Assembly (NCBI RefSeq): GCF_001650905.1
Contig: NZ_LXYG01000004.1
Span: 1-64,000, forward strand
Reading direction: 5' to 3'
DNA from: Balneola sp. EhC07
Lineage (GTDB): Bacteria; Bacteroidota; Rhodothermia; Balneolales; Balneolaceae
DNA length: 64,000 bases
Shown in pieces: positions 37,168 to 46,589 of this stretch; positions within the stretch are counted from its first letter, which is position 1, and each line of letters begins with the position of its first letter. Below the pieces are notes generated by a model. The model searched no databases. It saw only the letters and a list, made by a program, of their open reading frames with translations, and was not told the origin of the DNA. The translations under genes were made by a program, and so were the position numbers.

Positions 37168-38136
37168 ATGATACGACTACTTTTACCTGTTTTATTTTTA
37201 TTGATATCCGCCACAACCCTGATTGCGCAGTCCGACTCTGCCTTTGTGAAGATTGAACTGCAAGGTGAGGACAATTTTTTAGTTATCAATAACGACTTTA
37301 ATAATTGCATCCCGTTTAACAGCTCAGATTCAATAGCAGTTAGTAAGGGAATTCATTCATTGAAAATTATTTCCAAATTTTATCAGGATATAAATACCAG
37401 TGTTCAGATCGAAGAAAATGAGACCAAAGAACTCAAACTGTACCCCATCTTTCTAGAAACGGATTCTGAACGGGAAACAAGGAGTTCTTATGCTCGGTGT
37501 TTTTGGGGTTCTAATGTTTTTATCATCTCGGATCATGATTCCGATCTATACTTTCAAGATCAAAAAATTGGTATCGAGAACAGCAGACTTATGCTTCCTG
37601 ATGGTTCATATAAGATGACTGCTGCTTTAGGGGATATATCTTCGTCAAAAAAAATTACAGTCTCTGATAATTTTCAAGTAGTTGAAAATTATATCCGACC
37701 TAAAAAATCTACTATCTACCTTCGCAGTTTGCTTCCCGGTTATGCCCAATTTTCTAAAAGAGAACAATTAAAAGGCGGCTTGTTTGCTACCTTAAGTTCC
37801 GGTCTGGTTTTCAGTGCTATATTTAATGAGCATAGAGTAAAGCAGAAAAGTTCTGACTATGAGCAACTCAGACTTCAATATATTACAACACATGACCCTG
37901 ACAGAATTCTGGAGATCATTGAAGAATCTGAGCAAACCCTGGATGACATTGACCGGTATAAAAAAATTAGAAACTATTCTATAATTGGGCTGGGAGTTAC
38001 CTACGTATTAAATTTGATTGATGGAACAAGAGCTCCCGAATTCGGTTTCCGGCCAAATACCAGAATAAAAATAAATCCCTATATAGATTTTGATAAAACC
38101 CTGTTACCGAACGCAAATGTGAAAATTGACTTTTAA
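37168..38136 (+). CDS. Exported envelope protein with PEGA-like and DUF5683-like regions
   Basis: 322 residues. Signal peptide about 1-20 (ATTLIAQ). Residues 25-185 are beta-rich with two PEGA-like stretches (GIHSLKIISKFYQDI and LPDGSYKMTAALGDI). From 185 on, IYLRSLLPGYAQFSKREQLKGG and a hydrophobic segment are reminiscent of DUF5683 proteins, followed by a charged helix and a C-terminal strand region ending NANVKIDF. Assignment to DUF5683 is tentative. It follows the DUF58 gene by 37 bp and precedes two lipoproteins by 2 bp. Confidence 0.6.
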   Translation: MIRLLLPVLFLLISATTLIAQSDSAFVKIELQGEDNFLVINNDFNNCIPFNSSDSIAVSKGIHSLKIISKFYQDINTSVQIEENETKELKLYPIFLETDSERETRSSYARCFWGSNVFIISDHDSDLYFQDQKIGIENSRLMLPDGSYKMTAALGDISSSKKITVSDNFQVVENYIRPKKSTIYLRSLLPGYAQFSKREQLKGGLFATLSSGLVFSAIFNEHRVKQKSSDYEQLRLQYITTHDPDRILEIIEESEQTLDDIDRYKKIRNYSIIGLGVTYVLNLIDGTRAPEFGFRPNTRIKINPYIDFDKTLLPNANVKIDF

Positions 38137-38138
38137 AG

Positions 38139-40310
38139 ATGCAAAGATCACTTCTTTATATTTTTTGCGGATTGTTAATGATCCCGGCTTGTTCAGATGC
38201 TCCAACTAAAATTGAAAGAGATAATCCGGGTGATCCTGAGGTATTTGGTTTTGTATTGAATCCCGTTCAAGATATTTCCACGAGTATCTTAGAGGATAAA
38301 GTGATCGAAGTAGAATGGACAGATTCCTCACTAGTTCCAACTAGCTATGTTTTAAAGAAAAAAATTCGTGCTTCTGATAATTACATAGCTCTAGATACTT
38401 TAGATAAAGATACCAGAGAATTTATTGATGAGAGCGGTGAAATCACTAAAGACACCAAGTATGAAATTATTAGTCTCCGAAAACAACAAAGTGGTGAAGA
38501 AGTATTTTCAGAAGGAATTAATTCCGGAATAGACTTTGGCGATTTAATCTCTTCATCTCACACCTACAATGCTGATACAACAGCTATTCAGATTAACTGG
38601 GAACTTGAAACTAAGTGGTCTTTTATTGCCGTCTTAAGCACAATCGATGTCGATGTTAGAGAAGATATTGATACAGTTATTAATTCAAATACTATTACTA
38701 CTCCTGCTTTTGAAAAAGATTTTTCTGAACGTATATATCAAGTTAGACTTTTTATTTCTGAAGTAGACTTAGAAAACAACAATACTTTTAAAATCGTTGA
38801 CGGCGGTTATTACCTAGGAATGAAATTCGCACCTGAAATAACAAATGTTGAGGTTATTAACGAAGGTAAAGTAATAATAAATTGGGAAGACAACTCAAGC
38901 TTTGAGGATGGGTTTAGAGTTCTCCGAAGCAAAGGGTTTAACAGAAATAGTGCAAGCGAAAGTGAAGTGATTGCTGAATTGGGTCCAAATGTTACTTCTT
39001 ATACGGATACACTGAATCCTATAACTGGGTATACGAGAAATGAATTTGGTGGTGAGACCAACATCAAAACGTACTATGGAATACTAGCTTATAAAAACGA
39101 TACACAAACAGGTACATTTGGAGCAGAAGTACAATTCACTCCACCGGAGGTTTCTTTTGAAATCGAAAGTCTTTCGGAAAATTCTTTATCTCTTTCTTGG
39201 TCTACTTCAAATAGAGATAAAACCGACACATTCATACTTCAGAAAAGTACCAATGGTACAACTTTCAGTGATTATAAATACTTTCCAAAAAATTCTACGG
39301 GGTATGTCGAGAATGATCTTGATAAATCATTGACTCATTACTTCAGAATCAAGACTCACACTTCTAAAGTTTCAAGCGAAAAAATTGTAAAACATTCAAA
39401 TTATTTGATTGAAAAACATCGATTTGATTTTTTGGATGGCCGGAATTTAAGATTTAGTGATTCAGGTGATTTAATAATTACTTCGAAAGGTTTTTTCGGT
39501 AATGATACTAACGCAGAAGAAATAGGAATTTTTAACCTCAGAACAAATAATACAATATATAACAAAGCGCCAACCGGAAATGCTATTGTTGGAATAGATA
39601 TAGACGAGCAAAACAATTTAATGGTACTCGCATCTCATGCAAATCAATCATTTACCCTATACGATTATAATGCCGATACTGTAGTTTATCAAAAAAATTC
39701 TGTAAATGTATTTGATGTTGAGTTCGGGTCAGAAAACAAATTTGCTTATACAAATTCTTCACGAGATGAGCTCTATAAATTTGATCTTGTAAATGAATCA
39801 ATACTGTTTAACAAATCACCGTTTAGTGTTACAAGTACTCTTAGAAGTATCTCAATTAGCCCAACCGGTGATTCAATTGCTTATAATACCGACGGTTTAT
39901 TTGAGCTTTATTCTTCGTCCGGAAACCAAATCAATTTTTCACATGTACTAGACTACGGAAGTACTGCTCAAAAAGTAGATTTCTCAAAAAGTGGCAAATA
40001 CATCTCAAATATAAGTGATTTTAATAAAGCAGAAATTCACTTTACGAATCCTGCGAGTAGACATCTTCTTACAGGCGCAGAACATATTTCCATTAGTTTT
40101 GACGATAAACTCTATATGACAGCTAAAGGTTCACTATTAAGGTTATTTGAACTAAGTTCAAAAAAACAATTATTGAGCCACTCTTTTTCGGGTAAAATTT
40201 TTGATCTAAGATTTTCACCATCAGAAGAATTAGTTGCTATTGGATCTGCAAATGGAATATTTTTGTATAGTATTTCGGAAGACAAAAAATGGAGTTTATT
40301 TGAAAACTAG
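38139..40310 (+). CDS. Lipoprotein with FN3 domains and beta-propeller, copy 1
   Basis: 723 residues. Lipobox MIPAC (Cys18), then the motif SDAPTKIERDNPGDPE. Fibronectin type III-like domains fill about 40-420 (for example VIINWEDNSSFEDGFRVLRSKG and LSLSWSTSNRDKTDTFILQKS). From about 425 a WD40-like propeller follows, with blades such as AIVGIDIDEQNNLMVLASHANQSFTLYD and DLRFSPSEELVAIGSANGIFLYS. Likely surface or periplasmic, role unknown. It starts 2 bp after the previous gene. Its N-terminal 33 codons are almost the same as in the following gene, whereas the rest has diverged strongly. Confidence 0.8.
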   Translation: MQRSLLYIFCGLLMIPACSDAPTKIERDNPGDPEVFGFVLNPVQDISTSILEDKVIEVEWTDSSLVPTSYVLKKKIRASDNYIALDTLDKDTREFIDESGEITKDTKYEIISLRKQQSGEEVFSEGINSGIDFGDLISSSHTYNADTTAIQINWELETKWSFIAVLSTIDVDVREDIDTVINSNTITTPAFEKDFSERIYQVRLFISEVDLENNNTFKIVDGGYYLGMKFAPEITNVEVINEGKVIINWEDNSSFEDGFRVLRSKGFNRNSASESEVIAELGPNVTSYTDTLNPITGYTRNEFGGETNIKTYYGILAYKNDTQTGTFGAEVQFTPPEVSFEIESLSENSLSLSWSTSNRDKTDTFILQKSTNGTTFSDYKYFPKNSTGYVENDLDKSLTHYFRIKTHTSKVSSEKIVKHSNYLIEKHRFDFLDGRNLRFSDSGDLIITSKGFFGNDTNAEEIGIFNLRTNNTIYNKAPTGNAIVGIDIDEQNNLMVLASHANQSFTLYDYNADTVVYQKNSVNVFDVEFGSENKFAYTNSSRDELYKFDLVNESILFNKSPFSVTSTLRSISISPTGDSIAYNTDGLFELYSSSGNQINFSHVLDYGSTAQKVDFSKSGKYISNISDFNKAEIHFTNPASRHLLTGAEHISISFDDKLYMTAKGSLLRLFELSSKKQLLSHSFSGKIFDLRFSPSEELVAIGSANGIFLYSISEDKKWSLFEN

Positions 40311-40350
40311 TACAGTATTTTCTTCAGATAAAATTGTTTTCTTTGACTTT

Positions 40351-40371
40351 GAAAATTGACTTTTAACGATG
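40351..40371 (+). repeat. Duplicated junction before the second lipoprotein gene
   Basis: GAAAATTGACTTTTAA at 40351-40366 followed by GATGC repeats the segment at 38121-38136, which codes for the last residues and stop of the 322-residue protein. Here it lies in non-coding space after the first lipoprotein stop (40310). It marks one edge of the tandem duplication. Confidence 0.85.
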
Positions 40372-42624
40372 CTTAGACCTCTTCTTTATATTTTTTGTGG
40401 ATTGTTAATGATCCCGGCTTGTTCAGATGCTCCAACTAAAATTGAGAGAGATAATCCGGATGATCCTGAAGCACCCACTTTTTCTTTAGAATCTTCTGAT
40501 AATATTTCTACTGAAATCCTTGATAATAAAGTCATCAGAATTAGCTGGGAAGATTCTGTTAAATTTGCTGACTATTATATCCTGAGCAAATCCCTTAATA
40601 ATTCTGGAAATTATACAATATTAGATACTATTGATATTCAGACAAAAGAGTATGAAGATGCGAGCGGTGAAATAAATCTACGAACACAGTATTTAGTTTA
40701 TAATGAACGTGTTCAGGAAAACGGAGCAATAATTTCATCCGATAGTATATATACTGGAATAAATTTTGGTAACATTTCTTACCCGGATACATCTTCCTAT
40801 TCATCGCTAAATTCAGATACAACTGCTATAAATTTCACTTGGGATTTCGAAACGAATTGGCCTTTTATTTCACTCGTATATTATTCGGATTTGATAAATA
40901 ATGAACCCATCATAATTGATACTCTTTATAATGGTACTACTAGTTATCTCACACCGTTATTTGAAAAAGACTTCAATGACAGAAACTACTTCATACGTAC
41001 ATATGTTAGTGAAAATGATATTTCTAATGACATCTTCATTGATGAAATGGCAGCTGGTTACTTTCCATCACAGTTATATAATATTTCTGTAGACCCGATT
41101 GAAACCATTAATGAAAATAAAACTATTATTCGCTGGAATGATAATATAGATATTGAAACAGGGTTTGAAATCTATAGAAGTTATAATAGTGCGAATAATA
41201 TGACTCTCATTGCAACACTAGATTCAAACTCTAAAAACTATACAGATACTAATACACCTTACCAACCTGAGTCTAACTCTTATACTGCAAGTAATGTCAA
41301 TTATGAATCTTACTACTTAGTTAAAGCAATAAAAAGAGAAACCTCATTAAGTTCTGAATATAAAAAATCACAAGTTACGATATCAGCGCCTACTCTAAAC
41401 TATTCTAGTTCGAATGAAACTGAAATTCAACTTTCTTGGGAGCACCCAAAACCCTATACAGTTTCTAGTTTCATTCTTCAAAGGAGCATAAATAATGACG
41501 AGTCGTTTGAAGATTATAAAACATTCCCAAATACTATTTTTGAGTTTACTGATGATAGTTTAAATGTTAATGAAAACTATTATTACAAATTAAGAACCCT
41601 GGTTAAAAAACCAGTCCAATCTCCGCTATTTTTTTCTTATGGATTTGACTCAAATGTTATTGACTCTTTTAGTTATCAAAATGCTACTTCACTAGCTGTT
41701 AGTAAAAATGACAAGTATTTAGTTGCTGCTTCTGGAAAAAATAGCCCCCTTTCGTCAAATAGAAATGAAGTAGTTATTTATGATCTGGATTCAAGAACTG
41801 AGCTATATAGGAAAAATATATTCAATACACCGATAGATGGAATTGATATCAATGAGGATAACAATCTGCTAGCCGTAGCTTCTGCCTCTTCAAAATCAAT
41901 TCGAATCATAGACTTTCTTTCCGATACGTTAGTATTTGAAATGAACAACCTAGAAGTTCACGATATAAAGATGAGCCCAGATCTATCTTTTTTATATTCA
42001 GTTGATGAAAAAAGTAATTTGAGCAAATTCGATATAAATAGTAATGAAATCTTGTTTTCTAAAGAAAGCACCGGTGCATTTACAAATTTTACTGCTCCAA
42101 GAAGAATTAGTATAAGTCCATCTGGTGACTCTGTTGCTATAAATTATAATAACACTATTCGTTTATTTGATAGTTCTGGCAATGTTATTCCATTCGATTA
42201 TAAAACAGTAGGTGGAAATACATCTGAGTGGGTTAAAATCTCAAATAATGGAAAATATATATCCTCAACTATTGATTACGCAAATATTACTAGAACTTAT
42301 GTTCAAAGTTTATCAGATGGGGATGTTAAATTTTATGTCCAAGGTAACGAGTCTTCAGTCGACTTTGATAGCAGAAATCAATATGCAATTATCATAAGTA
42401 GAGACTCTTATTATCTAATTGATATCGAAAATAGCATTACAAGAACAAGCGGACTAATTTCCGAAGCTTCAGACATGGATAAATGGTTGCTCTCAGCTGC
42501 GTCTTCAAATATTGGCCAAACATTTTTTGTATCTAACTCGGAATTTATAAAAATGATTGAATTTCTAGATAACAAAAAATGGGTCAAATCGCCTCGTCAA
42601 TTTACATTAAATCCCCGTTTTTGA
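40369..42624 (+). CDS. Lipoprotein with FN3 domains and beta-propeller, copy 2
   Basis: 751 residues, paralogue of the preceding gene. The same lipobox MIPAC and SDAPTKIERDNP motif are followed by DDPEAP, then FN3-like domains (about 40-410; TIIRWNDNIDIETGFEIYRSYN, IQLSWEHPKPYTVSSFILQRS) and a propeller (about 420-740; VAASGKNSPLSSNRNEVVIYDLD, GIDINEDNNLLAVASASSKSIRIID). It is slightly longer and richer in Asn and Ile. Function unknown. The 260-bp gap after it carries only a promoter candidate for the respiratory operon. Confidence 0.8.
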   Translation: MLRPLLYIFCGLLMIPACSDAPTKIERDNPDDPEAPTFSLESSDNISTEILDNKVIRISWEDSVKFADYYILSKSLNNSGNYTILDTIDIQTKEYEDASGEINLRTQYLVYNERVQENGAIISSDSIYTGINFGNISYPDTSSYSSLNSDTTAINFTWDFETNWPFISLVYYSDLINNEPIIIDTLYNGTTSYLTPLFEKDFNDRNYFIRTYVSENDISNDIFIDEMAAGYFPSQLYNISVDPIETINENKTIIRWNDNIDIETGFEIYRSYNSANNMTLIATLDSNSKNYTDTNTPYQPESNSYTASNVNYESYYLVKAIKRETSLSSEYKKSQVTISAPTLNYSSSNETEIQLSWEHPKPYTVSSFILQRSINNDESFEDYKTFPNTIFEFTDDSLNVNENYYYKLRTLVKKPVQSPLFFSYGFDSNVIDSFSYQNATSLAVSKNDKYLVAASGKNSPLSSNRNEVVIYDLDSRTELYRKNIFNTPIDGIDINEDNNLLAVASASSKSIRIIDFLSDTLVFEMNNLEVHDIKMSPDLSFLYSVDEKSNLSKFDINSNEILFSKESTGAFTNFTAPRRISISPSGDSVAINYNNTIRLFDSSGNVIPFDYKTVGGNTSEWVKISNNGKYISSTIDYANITRTYVQSLSDGDVKFYVQGNESSVDFDSRNQYAIIISRDSYYLIDIENSITRTSGLISEASDMDKWLLSAASSNIGQTFFVSNSEFIKMIEFLDNKKWVKSPRQFTLNPRF

Positions 42625-42818
42625 TTTTTTATCAATAAGTGTTTCTCATATTTCAGTAATCTAAATTTTTCCATTTTCTTCAGGAAACTTTACCAAATGT
42701 ATAGTATCTTTTGATGCTTTGATAAAGCTACGGTTTGAATCGGCGCTCTTTTTATTTAGAACAGTTTTAAATAGAAGGTTCTATCCATTCCTGACTTCAT
42801 ATAGATGGAAAATATCGG

Positions 42819-42826
42819 TAGATTTG
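42819..42826 (+). promoter_or_regulatory. Candidate -7 box of the respiratory operon
   Basis: TAGATTTG matches TAnnTTTG and lies 58 bp before the actA start. A matching -33 element is not clear. It is the only such match on this strand that I found in the 260-bp gap before a 13-kb operon. Confidence 0.5.
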
Positions 42827-42884
42827 CGGCGCTTCAATTAAAGGTAATTAAGCAATGTTCCGCTAACTAAATTAAGCAATCTTT

Positions 42885-43529
42885 ATGGCGCAGATTTTCC
42901 CCAAGTGGACAAATCAAGTTCCTCGAAAAATTTTGATCGGTCTTATCGTTGTTGCAAACGCTCTGATCTTTTCAGTATGGTACTTTTTCTCTCCAAGCTA
43001 CACCGATGTAGGATACGCTCCTGAACAGCCGGTTCCTTATAGTCACAAATTACACGTTGATAAACTCGGCCTGGATTGCCAATACTGCCACACCAATGTG
43101 TTTGACTCTAAGCAGGCAAATATTCCCGCAACTCAAACTTGTATGAATTGCCACAATCAGGTTAAAACCGACAGCGAAAAACTCGCTCCCATCAGAGAAA
43201 GCTGGGAAAGCGGACAACCTGTTGAATGGGTTCGTGTTCATAACTTAGCGGATTACGCGTATTTCAATCACGCCGCACACGTAAACGTTGGCGTTGGCTG
43301 TGAAAGTTGCCACGGACGAGTTGATAAAATGGAAGTTGTATATCAGGCAGAGCCTTTAAGTATGGGATGGTGTTTAGATTGCCACCGTGAACCTGAAAAA
43401 GTATTAAGACCTGTAGAAGAAGTTACGACTATGGGATACAAAGCTGAGAACCAAGCTGAACTAGGCGCAGAGTTGGTGAAGAAAAATAACGTAAGTCCTC
43501 CTCAATATTGTCAGGGCTGCCACTACTAA
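42885..43529 (+). CDS. actA: Alternative complex III subunit A, pentaheme cytochrome c
   Basis: 214 residues. One N-terminal membrane helix (about 15-36), then five CxxCH heme sites at 65-69, 86-90, 139-143, 163-167 and 209-213, the count expected for ActA. Conserved histidines between them (SHKLH, FNHAAH) can serve as distal ligands. In alternative complex III this periplasmic subunit passes electrons from menaquinol oxidation towards ActE. First gene of the operon, 31 bp before actB. Confidence 0.95.
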   Translation: MAQIFPKWTNQVPRKILIGLIVVANALIFSVWYFFSPSYTDVGYAPEQPVPYSHKLHVDKLGLDCQYCHTNVFDSKQANIPATQTCMNCHNQVKTDSEKLAPIRESWESGQPVEWVRVHNLADYAYFNHAAHVNVGVGCESCHGRVDKMEVVYQAEPLSMGWCLDCHREPEKVLRPVEEVTTMGYKAENQAELGAELVKKNNVSPPQYCQGCHY

Positions 43530-43560
43530 TTACGGATTTTAGAACTTTATACATCATCTA

Positions 43561-46500
43561 ATGAGCGAAGTTAAACAAAACACTTACTGGAAAAGCTTAA
43601 ACGAACTAGCTAAGAACCAGGAATATCAAAAATTTGTTGAACGTGAGTTCCCTGAAAATGCTTCAGAGTTGTCAGATGGATTTTCACGTCGTGGATTTCT
43701 TGCAATTATGGGTTCTGCTGTATTACTGGCAAGCTGTGATTTTGCTCGCCGTCCTGTTCAAAAAATATTACCGTATTCTAAACAACCGGAAGACATCGTA
43801 CCCGGCGTACCATTGTTTTATGCTTCCGCAATGCCGTTTCAGGGAAGTTTAACCGGACTTGTAGTTGAGAACCATGAAGGTCGCCCTACAAAAGTTGAAG
43901 GAAATGACATGCATCCCGGTAGCCACGGAGGAACAAGTATCTTCCATCAGGCTTCTGTTTTAGGAATGTATGATCCGGACAGATCAAAGAAAGTTTTAAG
44001 AAAAGGCACTGATTCTACTGTAAACGATTTTGTTGATTTTGCTAAGAAGCATTTCGCTGATACAAGTAAGAATATCGCCTTTATTTCAGAAGCCAGCTCC
44101 TCTCCTACTTTATCAGGACTAAAAGCTCAGGCTTTAAATAAATTCAGTAATGCTGATTGGGTCACTTATGAACCATTCGGCGAATCAAATGCTCTGGAAG
44201 GAACTCAAAAGGCATTTGGCAGAAGACTTCGTGCTCATTTCGATTTCTCTAAAGCAAACGTTTTTGTTTCTCTTGATGATGATGTACTAAATGGTACACA
44301 TCCAAACAGTGTGGAATACGGAAAGCAGATCAGTGCTGCTCGTAAAGTTACCAGCACTAATGATTCCATGAGTAGAATCTACGCTGTTGAGAACGGATAT
44401 TCTTTAACCGGTTCTTATGCAGATCACCGCCTGAGATTAAAAGCCAGTGAAATTGATGCTTTTGCTCATGCACTTGCAGCAGCGCTTTCAGGCAGAGTAT
44501 CAGGATTGAATGCTTTTAGTGGTTATTCGAATCAATTCAGCGATCATGAGTGGATCTCTGCTCTTGCTGATGAATTGATTGCTAACCGTGGCGAATCTGT
44601 TGTTTCTGTTGGAAACAATCACTCTGCTAACGCACACGCTGTTGTAGCAGCGATCAATAAAGCATTAGGTAACGACGGAAATACTGTAAACTACCTTGAA
44701 GTTCCTCATCTGGATGAAGAGTCCACTTCAGCTTTCAACGCTACTGTTGAAAAAATGAAAAATGGTGGTTACGATACGGTAGTAATGCTAGGAACGAATC
44801 CGGTATTCTCTGCGCAAAACAAAGATTTTGAAAATGCACTAAGCAACGTTGAGGAAGTGATTCATCTTTCTGATTATGTAGATGAAACTTCGAAAAAGGC
44901 TTCATGGCATATTAATAAGGCTTTTTATCTGGAATCATGGAGCGACGGTCATTCTTATGGTGGTGTTCGCTCAGTAATTCAGCCTCAGATCCAGCCTTTA
45001 TATAACGGTCTTAGTGACATCGAGACTTTGAACATTATTGTGAACGGAGAAATGACATCCGGATACGATCTTGTTCAAAATACTTGGAAAAATATTTACA
45101 GCTCAGGTTTTAAATCTAAGTGGGCTCAACTCCTGCATGATGGCGTTGACACTAATTCAGGATTTAACAAAGCTAACGTTCGCATTTCAAACAGTTTCAG
45201 ACCTGATACAGGCAAAGACAATGCGATCTCAGGAATTGAAATTACAGTAAGAGCTGATTCTACTTTATATGATGGTCGTTTTGCAAACATCGCATGGTTG
45301 CAGGAACTTCCTGACCCAATGACTAAGATCACTTGGGATAACGTAGCGGCGATGAGTCCTGCTACAGCTAAGCAATTAGATGTGGAAAATGAAGATGTGG
45401 TAGAGATCACATCAAACGGACAGACTATTAAGATCGCAGCCTGGATCCAACCCGGTCATGCTGATAACAGTATTTCACTAACCGTTGGTTATGGACGTGA
45501 CGGAATTGGACGTGTTGCCAATCGTTACATCGACTACACAACCGGTGGAGTTGATACTTATCCTTTAATTGGAAATCATTTTGTATCTGAAGGTTCTGTT
45601 AGTAAAACAAGCGACACTTATGAAATCGCTTGTGTTCAGGATCACCACAGCCTTGAAGGTCGTGATCTTTACAGAATGGCTACTTTAGAAGAATATAAAT
45701 CGAACCCAGACTACGCTTCTTTCAAAAGCTACCATACTTATGAAGTACCTGGTATGAAAGAAGCTGCTGAAAAAGGCGAAGATGTGCCGATTTCACTGTT
45801 TGATGAGCAAACATATCCGGATTCTGAACCACAATGGGGAATGGCTATTGACCTTAACTCCTGTTTTGGTTGTGGTGTTTGTGTGATTGCTTGCCAATCC
45901 GAAAACAATATCCCGGTAATCGGGAAAAAAGAAGTGAATCGCGGTCGCGAGATGCACTGGATTCGTACCGACAGATATTATGTAGGCGAAGATGCTGATG
46001 CTCCAATGACAGCTCATCAGCCTGTTCCGTGTATGCATTGCGAAATGGCTCCTTGTGAGCAAGTTTGTCCTGTTGCGGCAACTACGCACAGTGAAGACGG
46101 AATGAACCAGATGACCTACAACCGTTGTATTGGTACTCGTTATTGTGCAAATAACTGTCCTTACAAAGTTCGTAGATTCAACTTCTTCAACTTCCCTAAA
46201 GAGTTTTTAACAACCGGAGCAGAACCAGATATTATCCAAATGGCGATGAATCCGGAAGTAACTGTACGTTTCCGTGGAGTTATGGAGAAATGTACATACT
46301 GTGTTCAAAGAGTTAACAGAGCTAAAATAGACGCTAAGATCGAAACAGGTTCTCCAAAACCTGCTGAAGGTGCTGTTAAAACGGCTTGTCAGCAAGCTTG
46401 TCCTGCAGATGCGATCTACTTTGGTGATTTGACCAACGAAAATAGTGAAGTCGCTAAAATGAAGAGAAATGAGCGTAATTATCAGATGCTTGAAGAACTG

Positions 46501-46563
46501 AATACACGCCCAAGAACTTCATATATAGCTAAATTAAGAAACCCAAACCCAGTTTTGGCATAA
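43561..46563 (+). CDS. actB: Alternative complex III subunit B, molybdopterin-like/iron-sulfur fusion
   Basis: 1000 residues. A twin-arginine signal (FSRRGFLAIMGSA, about 40-55) is followed by a lipobox-like LLASC. Residues about 80-700 resemble a molybdopterin oxidoreductase scaffold, which in ActB carries no cofactor. The C-terminal part is a four-cluster ferredoxin domain: CFGCGVCVIACQ from Cys768, CMHCEMAPCEQVCP, CIGTRYCANNCP and CTYCVQRV with CQQACP. ActB is the large periplasmic Fe-S subunit, fused here as in other Bacteroidota. Confidence 0.95.
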   Translation: MSEVKQNTYWKSLNELAKNQEYQKFVEREFPENASELSDGFSRRGFLAIMGSAVLLASCDFARRPVQKILPYSKQPEDIVPGVPLFYASAMPFQGSLTGLVVENHEGRPTKVEGNDMHPGSHGGTSIFHQASVLGMYDPDRSKKVLRKGTDSTVNDFVDFAKKHFADTSKNIAFISEASSSPTLSGLKAQALNKFSNADWVTYEPFGESNALEGTQKAFGRRLRAHFDFSKANVFVSLDDDVLNGTHPNSVEYGKQISAARKVTSTNDSMSRIYAVENGYSLTGSYADHRLRLKASEIDAFAHALAAALSGRVSGLNAFSGYSNQFSDHEWISALADELIANRGESVVSVGNNHSANAHAVVAAINKALGNDGNTVNYLEVPHLDEESTSAFNATVEKMKNGGYDTVVMLGTNPVFSAQNKDFENALSNVEEVIHLSDYVDETSKKASWHINKAFYLESWSDGHSYGGVRSVIQPQIQPLYNGLSDIETLNIIVNGEMTSGYDLVQNTWKNIYSSGFKSKWAQLLHDGVDTNSGFNKANVRISNSFRPDTGKDNAISGIEITVRADSTLYDGRFANIAWLQELPDPMTKITWDNVAAMSPATAKQLDVENEDVVEITSNGQTIKIAAWIQPGHADNSISLTVGYGRDGIGRVANRYIDYTTGGVDTYPLIGNHFVSEGSVSKTSDTYEIACVQDHHSLEGRDLYRMATLEEYKSNPDYASFKSYHTYEVPGMKEAAEKGEDVPISLFDEQTYPDSEPQWGMAIDLNSCFGCGVCVIACQSENNIPVIGKKEVNRGREMHWIRTDRYYVGEDADAPMTAHQPVPCMHCEMAPCEQVCPVAATTHSEDGMNQMTYNRCIGTRYCANNCPYKVRRFNFFNFPKEFLTTGAEPDIIQMAMNPEVTVRFRGVMEKCTYCVQRVNRAKIDAKIETGSPKPAEGAVKTACQQACPADAIYFGDLTNENSEVAKMKRNERNYQMLEELNTRPRTSYIAKLRNPNPVLA

Positions 46564-46589
46564 GAATTTAATCAGGAATAATTCCAAAC

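Noticed and set aside
45793-46089. Minus-strand frames opposite the actB iron-sulfur domain
   Set aside because: They arise from the regular cysteine codons of actB and have no start context or family.
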